This document shows positions 14,033 through 20,870 of a stretch of 44,190 nucleotides of DNA, one piece after another. The stretch is from a virus: the IMG/VR virus record IMGVR_UViG_3300046000_007076, positions 1 to 44,190 of that record; one strand, given 5' to 3'. The translations under genes were made by a program, and so were the position numbers. The notes under the pieces are model-generated. The model was not told the origin of the DNA. It saw only the letters and a list, made by a program, of their open reading frames with translations, and searched no databases. Numbering within the stretch: position 1 is the stretch's first letter; each line of letters begins with the position of its first letter.

Positions 14033-14948
14033 ACTTTTCTCCAAATAGTTGAGTATAAACTTCATCAATAAAGATTCCGTCTAAACTAGATTCTAATCTT
14101 TTCATGTGACTGAGATACAAGGTGTTATACGTTTCACCATTAAAACCCATCAATTTTTCATAGCCATGTGTTTTTACTTTATCTAAGATAGAAGGCATTA
14201 GCTCAGCAAGCACTTCATTTTTAGTGCTAACACTAGATGTCTTGTAGTTAAATCGATCTGTAATTAACCATTGAATTTTAGGATGAGCCAAATAATACCC
14301 CATCATTTCCGGTGTGTAGCTAAACCATTCATTCACTAACGGCACATTAAATTTTAAACTAAATCGCATTGCACTGGCATCTTCATTTTCTCTGAAACAA
14401 TAATACCATTTGCCGCCAACTGGCGATGTATGTCTACGTAGCATCATTTCACCTCCCATAACTGCAGGTAATTGCATTTTTCGAATATGATGATACACTG
14501 TGAGATATGCCATTTGTCTGCATTGAATATCGGCAGCAAATTCATATGCTTGCCCACTGTGATAAAACTCTTTTACATCAAAGTCAATAGATTCTAATCT
14601 CAATCCCAAGTCATCCGTAATCCGCTTAGCCATTATGAAATCATCTACATTATAATCATTGGTAAATTTAATGAAAACAACTCTAGGAATTATACCTATA
14701 TGTTTGAATGCCCTTAGCACTATTTCACTATCGGTACCACCGCTGAACATTACTACAAAATCGTTACCGTATTCTTTACTTATTATCTCTGCAACTCTAT
14801 ATTGCTCTTGTAGCCAATTGCTTGTTCTATAATAGTCTAAATCTATTTTACCAATAGATACTTTAAATTTTTCATATGGATACTCTCGTATACCAAATTG
14901 TCTATCACCAATGGTGTACCTTAGGTGATTGTTTAATGTGAAATTCAT
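14007..14948 (-). CDS. PP-loop ATPase in the ACP operon (313 aa)
   Basis: SGGTDS at residues 69-74 is a PP-loop for ATP. The following NDYNVDDF and GGEMML segments match the product of 5987-6913 and the general asparagine-synthase-like nucleotide-binding fold. There is no glutaminase domain. The start overlaps the ACP stop by 4 nt, a direct hint that the enzyme works with the carrier protein, for example activating a carboxylate that is joined to or released from it. An RNA-modifying role, as for other PP-loop enzymes, cannot be excluded. Confidence 0.78.
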   Translation of the reverse strand: MNFTLNNHLRYTIGDRQFGIREYPYEKFKVSIGKIDLDYYRTSNWLQEQYRVAEIISKEYGNDFVVMFSGGTDSEIVLRAFKHIGIIPRVVFIKFTNDYNVDDFIMAKRITDDLGLRLESIDFDVKEFYHSGQAYEFAADIQCRQMAYLTVYHHIRKMQLPAVMGGEMMLRRHTSPVGGKWYYCFRENEDASAMRFSLKFNVPLVNEWFSYTPEMMGYYLAHPKIQWLITDRFNYKTSSVSTKNEVLAELMPSILDKVKTHGYEKLMGFNGETYNTLYLSHMKRLESSLDGIFIDEVYTQLFGEKYAGCKINQ

Positions 14949-15163
14949 GCCATAATAGCCATCAGATCACCGATAGTGCTTACAGTAGCTTCGTTGGTTA
15001 TTTCAGTAGAGGTTATTTCTTCATAATAAATCTGCAACTCTACAACATCCAATGAATCTAGGCCGATATCTAATAGAACATCCGTCGGAGACAATGTAAT
15101 ATTTTTCTTAAAGATTTGTAATACATACTCTTCAATAAATTTAATTTTTTCTTGGTCTGTCAT
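14945..15163 (-). CDS. Acyl carrier protein (72 aa)
   Basis: Small acidic four-helix protein with the phosphopantetheine site DSL (Ser37) in GLDSLDVVELQ and the usual acidic helix II after it. Length and spacing match free-standing ACPs. It must be loaded with 4'-phosphopantetheine by a host transferase, as none is encoded here. It is translationally coupled on both sides (ATGA overlaps) to a GNAT-like gene and a PP-loop gene. This implies that the island builds or modifies a carrier-bound acyl chain. Confidence 0.93.
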   Translation of the reverse strand: MTDQEKIKFIEEYVLQIFKKNITLSPTDVLLDIGLDSLDVVELQIYYEEITSTEITNEATVSTIGDLMAIMA

Positions 15164-15708
15164 AAAGTAGTCCTATCTAATTCAATCACATACTGCTCTG
15201 TATAGTATATATTCTTTTTCCCAATCGGTTTGAACTTTCTATAGATATCAGGCCAATCATTGAACATAACTGTGCGTTTACCTTCGTGTGCTCTAATGAA
15301 CCATTGATATATTGCACTATTATATGAGTTAGCAGTGATATACAGGTGCTGATAGTGAGTGGTATTTTCAATAATTTTAGGCAGTATATATTCTGCCATA
15401 AAGTATTTAGTACGGTATTTTGGCATTATATAGGCTCTAGTAAGGGCAAGTGCTACAGTATGATCTAAGTCATATTCATTGTACCCGGCACTGCACACGT
15501 ATTCACCATTATCTTCTAACACATAGTAGCAACCTTTCAGGTATCGGCCGGTGGAATCATTCAAAATATAAAAAATATTAGCGGGATCGCGGGAGTGATC
15601 CGGATGATAATTAGTAAACAGATTTGCATCCGTTATTCCTGCCAGAGAGGTTTGTAACATTTTCATTACAACCTCGTTAGATGCATCGTGAATCTGATGT
15701 AATTGCAT
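15160..15708 (-). CDS. GNAT-like acyl/acetyltransferase candidate (182 aa)
   Basis: Ordered like a GNAT domain: strand GRYLKGCYYVLEDNGEYVCSAG, then ALTRAYIMPKYRTKYFMAEYILPKI as the strand-loop-helix that carries the CoA-binding turn in true members, then LYITANSYNSAIYQW. The arrangement of Arg/Lys residues after the central strand is compatible with CoA or phosphopantetheine binding. It is the first gene of the ACP operon and overlaps the ACP start by 4 nt. N-acyl-amino-acid synthases of the FeeM type are also GNAT-like and paired with an ACP, which is the closest known parallel. Confidence 0.55.
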   Translation of the reverse strand: MQLHQIHDASNEVVMKMLQTSLAGITDANLFTNYHPDHSRDPANIFYILNDSTGRYLKGCYYVLEDNGEYVCSAGYNEYDLDHTVALALTRAYIMPKYRTKYFMAEYILPKIIENTTHYQHLYITANSYNSAIYQWFIRAHEGKRTVMFNDWPDIYRKFKPIGKKNIYYTEQYVIELDRTTL

Positions 15709-15728
15709 TACACCGCCCGGCGGATACT

Positions 15729-16250
15729 TTACACCGCCACTTTACCGATAGCAGTTACTGCTGCTGCGATAAGTCCGATAGCCATCAGTTCTTGTAAGGG
15801 TACCCCGTCTGATTGTAATTGCTGATAATGCTGTTTCACTCTAGAGGGTGACTTACTTATAATGCTGGCACATAATGAATACATTGTAAATTTCTTAGTA
15901 GACACAGCCTGCAGTGACTGGTCGTTATATGCATCAAGAATCATACCAGACGATAGCAGTCGCATGGTATCATCTTCCGCCATTTCAACATAGTTAAACC
16001 AAACACTATTAACACTTTCGTTAGCTGCTGCTATTTTCGCAGCTTTGCGTTCTGGTTTGCCGACCAAGACACTGTTATGCTGAATCTCATACGCCAATTC
16101 ACCGTTGCTATTACTAATAGCTGCTACTAACGCACAAGCGTGAGAATCTATTGGATCCAACGCACTGTGATTGATCGCGGAATCTATAAGCTGACTAAGA
16201 TCACTCACGTGTGCTGGCAAGCTGCTTCTTACATCATCTACCCAATTCAT
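15729..16250 (-). CDS. Unrecognised helical phage protein (173 aa)
   Basis: All-helical, Ala-rich sequence with ACALVAAISNSNGEL and the later QELMAIGLIAAAV. The pattern is loosely reminiscent of AhpD/carboxymuconolactone-decarboxylase-like helices, but the CxxC catalytic pair is absent, so enzymatic function is not supported. AAGGAAAT precedes the ATG. It lies in a tight run of small genes between the ACP operon and iscU. Function unknown. Confidence 0.6.
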   Translation of the reverse strand: MNWVDDVRSSLPAHVSDLSQLIDSAINHSALDPIDSHACALVAAISNSNGELAYEIQHNSVLVGKPERKAAKIAAANESVNSVWFNYVEMAEDDTMRLLSSGMILDAYNDQSLQAVSTKKFTMYSLCASIISKSPSRVKQHYQQLQSDGVPLQELMAIGLIAAAVTAIGKVAV

Positions 16251-16567
16251 AGTATTTCCTTAGATTCGGGCTCAGTGGGCGGTAAGATACCATTGCTGTG
16301 ATTTTTTCTAACGTCATCTACCTCTTGAAACATACGGCGTTCTTGCAGCGTTAGTCCATCTTTGTGTAAATGTCGTGGATTACCACATATGCCGCATCCA
16401 GGATTACCACAATCCATAGCGTGATGTTTAGCTAAACGGTGTGGCTGGTCTAGAAGTTTTTGCTGGACGGCGCCAGTTGCTTTGGCAATTTTTAATTGTT
16501 TGACAACGGTGTTGTCATCTTTGAGTAGTCTTCTACTATGTTTGATTTTGTCTTGTTCTGCGCTCAT
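16247..16567 (-). CDS. Small Cys/His-rich phage protein (106 aa)
   Basis: The central segment HHAMDCGNPGCGICGNPRHLH holds three Cys and several His that could form a zinc-binding knuckle. The N-terminal half is basic and helical. Proteins with a similar DCGNPxCxxCxNPR core occur in other large phages as conserved proteins of unknown function, as far as I recall. It overlaps the downstream gene by ATGA. Function unknown. Confidence 0.6.
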   Translation of the reverse strand: MSAEQDKIKHSRRLLKDDNTVVKQLKIAKATGAVQQKLLDQPHRLAKHHAMDCGNPGCGICGNPRHLHKDGLTLQERRMFQEVDDVRKNHSNGILPPTEPESKEIL

Positions 16568-16568
16568 T

Positions 16569-17039
16569 TCAACTCACATATATAATTTTATCGAATCCTT
16601 CATCGATAGAAGGTTCTTCCCACTTACTAATCATTGTTTGTATTACAGTATCCGGGATCACTTTTTCGGGCCTACTAGCTAATCTGATCAGCAACTCATC
16701 TGGTTCAGGTGTAGTGAACACTACCGCTATTTTTTCATATCTACTGGGTAGCATACGCAATTTTTTTGCCCTAGACAGCACTGTGGTACTTGTTTGATCC
16801 CAAATAATGTCATACTGCCTGTTTACAGCCCACAACACAGTATCCACCATATGATTGACAGCAGTGGGCATTATCCCTTCAAATACATCACTGTATGGTT
16901 TACCAATTTTAGTAGCATAGGCTTCGACATAGGTATCAGTACTTGCTATGATAGTGTTACCCCAATCAAATTGTTGTGTGTGGCACCATGTGCTTTTACC
17001 TGAGGCCGGCACACCTACTAAAATGTATACTTTATTCAT
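16569..17039 (-). CDS. P-loop kinase, polynucleotide-kinase-like (156 aa)
   Basis: Walker A GVPASGKST at residues 9-17 and a DxT/WDQT-type acidic strand (IIWDQTSTT, about 78-86) that could position the acceptor and the phosphate. The size and layout match the 5'-kinase domain of T4 PseT or related small AAA-type nucleotide and zeta-toxin-like kinases; no phosphatase domain is present. It probably phosphorylates nucleic-acid 5' ends or a small molecule. TAAGGT precedes the ATG, 3 nt after the iscU stop. Confidence 0.75.
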   Translation of the reverse strand: MNKVYILVGVPASGKSTWCHTQQFDWGNTIIASTDTYVEAYATKIGKPYSDVFEGIMPTAVNHMVDTVLWAVNRQYDIIWDQTSTTVLSRAKKLRMLPSRYEKIAVVFTTPEPDELLIRLASRPEKVIPDTVIQTMISKWEEPSIDEGFDKIIYVS

Positions 17040-17042
17040 ACC

Positions 17043-17423
17043 TTAATGCTTTGATCTATAATCTGCTATCGCAGCCTTTATGGCGTCTTCGGCGAGGATT
17101 GAGCAGTGGATTTTGACTGGTGGGAGGGCAAGTTCTTCTGCGATGTGTGTGTTTCTAATTGTTGCTGCTTCGTCAAGCGACTTGCCTTTAAGCCATTCAG
17201 TAACGAGACTTGATGAAGCAATTGCTGACCCGCACCCATACGTTTTAAATTTAGCATCTTTTATAACTCCTGTGATTGGATCTACTTTTATTTGTAACTT
17301 CATCACATCACCACAGGCAGGGGCACCCACCATTCCGGTGCCGACATCTGCATCACCTGTTGTGAAACTGCCAACATTACGTGGATTTTCATAATGATCA
17401 ATTACTGCGGCTGAATAACTCAT
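17043..17423 (-). CDS. iscU: IscU-type Fe-S cluster scaffold (126 aa)
   Basis: Full-length U-type scaffold. The start YENPRNVG, the three cluster-ligand cysteines C37 (GAPACGD), C64 (YGCGSAIA) and C107, D39, and the chaperone-recognition motif LPPVK before C107 are all present. It would assemble [2Fe-2S] and [4Fe-4S] clusters on sulfur from host IscS. No desulfurase, HscA/B or A-type carrier is in the window, so it depends on the host system. It could supply the radical SAM enzyme. The gene has AAAGGAA and a late-type ATAAATA element 21 nt upstream, so it seems to be expressed late. Confidence 0.95.
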   Translation of the reverse strand: MSYSAAVIDHYENPRNVGSFTTGDADVGTGMVGAPACGDVMKLQIKVDPITGVIKDAKFKTYGCGSAIASSSLVTEWLKGKSLDEAATIRNTHIAEELALPPVKIHCSILAEDAIKAAIADYRSKH

Positions 17424-17444
17424 ACTAGTATTCCTTTATCACTG

Positions 17445-17451
17445 TATTTAT
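17445..17451 (-). promoter_or_regulatory. Late-type promoter element ATAAATA
   Basis: Minus-strand TCATAAATACAG followed by a leader containing AAAGGAA before the ATG at 17423. It has canonical spacing for a T4-type late promoter with a short translated leader. Confidence 0.55.
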
Positions 17452-17479
17452 GATTTAAACACTAACCACTGTACTTATT

Positions 17480-18046
17480 TTAGTCGTCATCGTCTAGAAC
17501 TATCCATCCCAATGTCAACAAATCAGCTTTAATTTCATCAGTGACGGTTCCTTCACCAACATATTTCATCGTTGTTATATAATGCTCTTGTTGTTCTTTA
17601 CTCATCAAGGAAAATTGTTCATCATCGATTGCCTTGGAAGTATCCCTGATACCTGAACAATACCAGTCAACGTAGTCACCCTTTTCTTGCATATCGGCAA
17701 TGATTCCGCCAGCCGAGCGCCACGAGCAACTCCAGCGTTGATCTTTAAGTAAAGGCCATACAGCATTTTGTACAAATTCTCGATTACACATTGCCGCATA
17801 CAGATTTTGTGCATATGAATTACTTGTTCTTGTTTTTTCAAGAATCCATTCAGTGCTGCGGAGATCATTTTCCATGTTATTTTTTTGCCAGTCAGGTTCT
17901 TGTTCTTTTTGTCTGGTGTCCATTATCATTTTCTCCCACATTGTGATTACATCAATAGCAGTATTATCGCTCTTTTCTTCAGCCCTGGCAATAGCGTGGT
18001 TTATTAGAAAACTATGTCGTTCTGGACTGATAGAAAGATCACCCAA
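17480..18046 (-). CDS. Conserved phage protein of unknown function (188 aa)
   Basis: The C-terminal half has an aromatic/Gly-rich conserved-looking block (DQRWSCSWRSAGG, GDYVDWYCSG). Similar blocks occur in other large-phage proteins of unknown function, from memory. The start is a TTG at 18046, 10 nt after the stop of the membrane gene; the first ATG inside would remove about 36 residues. The acidic tail ends in four Asp. It shares a likely transcript with the lysis genes. Confidence 0.6.
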   Translation of the reverse strand: MGDLSISPERHSFLINHAIARAEEKSDNTAIDVITMWEKMIMDTRQKEQEPDWQKNNMENDLRSTEWILEKTRTSNSYAQNLYAAMCNREFVQNAVWPLLKDQRWSCSWRSAGGIIADMQEKGDYVDWYCSGIRDTSKAIDDEQFSLMSKEQQEHYITTMKYVGEGTVTDEIKADLLTLGWIVLDDDD

Positions 18047-18055
18047 TTTGTTCTC

Positions 18056-18379
18056 TTACTTAAAGAAAATCAATACCAATGCCATTGCTTGCAGCATAAA
18101 CCCTACACCAATCGTTACGATGTTTAGTAAATCTTTAAGCAAGACTGCCCTAAAAAACAGCAATCCCAATGCCGCCCACAACATCAACACAATATCTACA
18201 GAAGGGGTCTTGTCAGTAAGACCTGTCATTAATGCCAAGATAGAGGGAATCGTTGCAGCGTGTAGGCAAATGTTAGTAAGCCAGCCCAGTGTATCAGCAG
18301 ATATCTTACTGAATTTAGTGGTAATAAAAACGGTGATCGCCGTAACAATCGAGCTGACAAAGTTGTAAATGTGTTCCAT
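18056..18379 (-). CDS. Holin-like membrane protein (107 aa)
   Basis: Four hydrophobic segments (about 4-21, 32-53, 62-80, 83-106) with a short charged loop and no soluble domain. It directly follows the cell-wall hydrolase with a one-nucleotide overlap. Size, topology and position fit a holin that lets the hydrolase reach the peptidoglycan; the family is not recognised, so this is contextual. Confidence 0.6.
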   Translation of the reverse strand: MEHIYNFVSSIVTAITVFITTKFSKISADTLGWLTNICLHAATIPSILALMTGLTDKTPSVDIVLMLWAALGLLFFRAVLLKDLLNIVTIGVGFMLQAMALVLIFFK

Positions 18380-18921
18380 TATTTTTTATTCCTGTAAAAA
18401 ATGTGATTTCCGATTTTAGTAATTTTCTCGTATGGCCAAGCTGGACTTACATATACTGCGTGATAATATAAAGCATCACGCAAACTATCAAGTCTAAATC
18501 CCTCTAAAAGAACCTTTTTAGCTACAGCATAGCTTTCTTTATAAGCAGCGTCAATTGGTTTATCCTTTTGCATTCCAGTACAGTACCAACTAAATTGGCA
18601 TATTACTTTCTCCATAACAAAATTCTTTTGATACACCACTCCACAGATATCATTAGGAAAATGTGGGCTATCTACTCTATTCAATGTAACCTGAGCGACA
18701 GCAACTTTACCTTCAAATGTTTCGTGCCCGGCTTCTTTATATATATTCATAGCAAGACAATCTAGGGTCCTATCCACATTTGTGGATGATACATACGATT
18801 TTGGTTTGTCTATTACAACTTCTTTTAATGTTCCAAACTTAAAAGTAATTACCGCGTTTAACAAAAACGCTATCAACAATAAACCAAAAAGTCTATTGAT
18901 TGTTTTAATGGAAAATTCCAT
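18379..18921 (-). CDS. SleB/CwlJ-type cell-wall hydrolase, likely endolysin (180 aa)
   Basis: After a single N-terminal signal-anchor helix (about residues 10-30) comes a Hydrolase_2-type domain. Visible are LAMNIYKEAGHE with the catalytic Glu, the strand EGKVAVAQVTLNRV, the conserved CGVVYQ and QFSWYC. These enzymes cleave peptidoglycan, and the anchor suggests secretion or membrane arrest before lysis (SAR-like). AGGAAGT precedes the ATG. It heads the lysis transcript under an extended -10 promoter. Confidence 0.88.
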   Translation of the reverse strand: MEFSIKTINRLFGLLLIAFLLNAVITFKFGTLKEVVIDKPKSYVSSTNVDRTLDCLAMNIYKEAGHETFEGKVAVAQVTLNRVDSPHFPNDICGVVYQKNFVMEKVICQFSWYCTGMQKDKPIDAAYKESYAVAKKVLLEGFRLDSLRDALYYHAVYVSPAWPYEKITKIGNHIFYRNKK

Positions 18922-18967
18922 TTTACTTCCTTTCTTAGGTTATGACAGGTATTAATTCATACTAATC

Positions 18968-18976
18968 ATTATAGCA
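18968..18976 (-). promoter_or_regulatory. Extended -10 sigma70 promoter for the lysis genes
   Basis: Minus-strand TGCTATAAT is a perfect extended -10 element (TGnTATAAT); the -35 region matches poorly, as usual for this class. The start would be near 18961, giving a leader of about 40 nt with AGGAAGT before the hydrolase. Confidence 0.6.
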
Positions 18977-19010
18977 CAAAGGCTATGAGTTTGCTAGTAA
19001 AAAGGGTAAC

Positions 19011-20855
19011 CTATTGTACCCAGCAATCACAATTACATTTGATTACTTCATCAATTGCTTCTGCCACCGTGTAAATAGATGGCAGCAGTGTGGCGGCTGT
19101 ATAAGCCGCATTCAGCGTAACGGGCAACAGAGTTGTTGCTTTTGAGCCTGCTAAACTTCCGGGCTCTACTGCTTTTCCTGTATCGATTGGCAAGCCGGCG
19201 CCTGTTGCTACTCTAGGTCCTGCCCTGACCACAGCAATAGGGATAACGGGAACCCCTGGCTGAGTTCTCGGCACACCTTCAGTCCCGATACTCCCGCCAC
19301 CGGACTGAAGCCCAACACCGCCAGTCCCGATACTCCCGCCACCGGGCTGAAGCCCAACACCGCCAGTGCCTCCACCATTGAATGGTACTCTTGCAGGGCC
19401 AGTACCATTCAATTCCGGGCCCAATAGATTAATACCTGCGACGTTTGTTCTAGCAGTATTGAGGATTTCTGCTATAGGAGATTGCTGACCTAGCACAGTA
19501 ACACCACTAGTCCCACCTGGGATCGGGCTAGTAACCATAAAGAGTTCGGTGTTAGGATCTACGTACCCAATTGGTACCGGAGTAATAACATTCCCTGCAG
19601 GGTCTAGCTGTGTAAGTATGCTAGGTGTGGTGTAAGTTGTGATCGGTGAGTCAGGAGTACCGTTAATACCCACTACAGGTATTCCACTGAGTGCTAGAGG
19701 CAGCGTGCCATTCGCAATCAACAACCGTTCAACTATGGGATCAAGCGCGCCGGCGATGTTATTATCTAACTCAATCCCTATTGCCCTTAATCTATATTGA
19801 TTACGCTCTTGACGCATCATAGCAACAATGCTTTGTCCACCCGGTAAAGTTAGGTTAGAAATAGCTTCTAGTGTTTGGGCTGTCATATGTGGCAACGTGT
19901 TCAGTGCTAGATATGGTATGGCATCTACAAACACATAGATTGATGTGGGGAACAAATTCAACCAGATATCTCGCGTAGTAGTTGGCACAGGTGGAAGACT
20001 TGCGTACCTAGCCCGTTGCTCTATCAACAATTGCGCCCCTGTAGCATCATACGCAGTATTCAAATCTAATGATAAAATAGGGCGTACGGTGCGGATGACT
20101 GCTATTTCTGCATTAGCAGCGTCAATGTATCCCTGAACAATACTATTAGAGAACGATCCTGTACCGGGAGGGTAAGCGATTGTTAAAGTAGGAACTGAAC
20201 CTGAGGTAGCCGGAAAAGTAAGTCCATTGATAGAGGTAACTCTACCAAAGTTAGTAATATTTGTATCATCAGTTCCTATAGAAGACGTAGGTGATGCCCA
20301 ACTACAAGTTACTGTCGGCGCTGATGCACCTTCTCGCCCATATCCTCCGCCTGAATCAGTGAGAGTTATACCTGATATAGAATAGTTGCCAAATCCATCT
20401 GGCCCGGTATATTGTACTGAGGAGGTTGCAAGTTCCCAAGTAACTGCTAGATACAATTGTTTATAGATGTTATATAGCGTAGCTGTTTCTATCGTTTGAA
20501 TGCCTGAATAAATATCCTGCCACATATACGGCAATCCGGACATACAACCAAAAAAGTCACTCATCGTATACGTGCCGGAGGCACCGCTACCCAGTGCTGT
20601 TAAATTGTGTCCTGCCGCCGCTAGCGGTATGTTGGTAGGAACATTGGTCCCGTTAACCTGATCCAGCCCTTTAGTAGTCTCAATTGAGTACACTACCTGT
20701 GCAAAATTTTCAAAATTAACTGCCCTAATGTTTCTAATTTGTTGCATAGAAGCTGAGAACGCTCCCGCACTAGTGGCGATATCATCAGGCAATATGCCCT
20801 CTAAGAAGGATCCAAACCCCTCTGCTGCTACTTGAAAATTTAATGATTCAGCCAT
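19011..20855 (-). CDS. Virion structural protein, unassigned (614 aa)
   Basis: Helical N-terminal part (about 1-300 and 250-380), a Gly-rich low-complexity linker with two copies of GGVGLQxGGGSIGT (about 500-530), and a C-terminus ending in CNCDCWVQ. No homologue is recognised. The place next to a similar large protein and a PAAR spike suggests a baseplate or tail component. The Cys-rich tail could bind metal or form disulfides. The coding sequence of the linker holds an exact-looking tandem duplication. Confidence 0.6.
   Translation of the reverse strand: MAESLNFQVAAEGFGSFLEGILPDDIATSAGAFSASMQQIRNIRAVNFENFAQVVYSIETTKGLDQVNGTNVPTNIPLAAAGHNLTALGSGASGTYTMSDFFGCMSGLPYMWQDIYSGIQTIETATLYNIYKQLYLAVTWELATSSVQYTGPDGFGNYSISGITLTDSGGGYGREGASAPTVTCSWASPTSSIGTDDTNITNFGRVTSINGLTFPATSGSVPTLTIAYPPGTGSFSNSIVQGYIDAANAEIAVIRTVRPILSLDLNTAYDATGAQLLIEQRARYASLPPVPTTTRDIWLNLFPTSIYVFVDAIPYLALNTLPHMTAQTLEAISNLTLPGGQSIVAMMRQERNQYRLRAIGIELDNNIAGALDPIVERLLIANGTLPLALSGIPVVGINGTPDSPITTYTTPSILTQLDPAGNVITPVPIGYVDPNTELFMVTSPIPGGTSGVTVLGQQSPIAEILNTARTNVAGINLLGPELNGTGPARVPFNGGGTGGVGLQPGGGSIGTGGVGLQSGGGSIGTEGVPRTQPGVPVIPIAVVRAGPRVATGAGLPIDTGKAVEPGSLAGSKATTLLPVTLNAAYTAATLLPSIYTVAEAIDEVIKCNCDCWVQ
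19281..19364. repeat. 42-bp tandem duplication
   Basis: Two adjacent 42-bp units (19281-19322 and 19323-19364) differ at one position. They encode two 14-residue Gly-rich units in the linker of the structural protein and look like a recent slippage duplication. Confidence 0.9.
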
Positions 20856-20870
20856 TGTGATTGATACTTT

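Noticed and set aside
15720-15745. GGCGGTGTAA repeated at the stop of one gene and just before the start at 15708, with a 5-bp stem
   Set aside because: It is too short and has no U-run; I cannot support a terminator or operator.
15729-16250. AhpD-type peroxidase call for the 173-aa helical protein
   Set aside because: The required CxxC and partner His are missing; only the helical pattern is similar.
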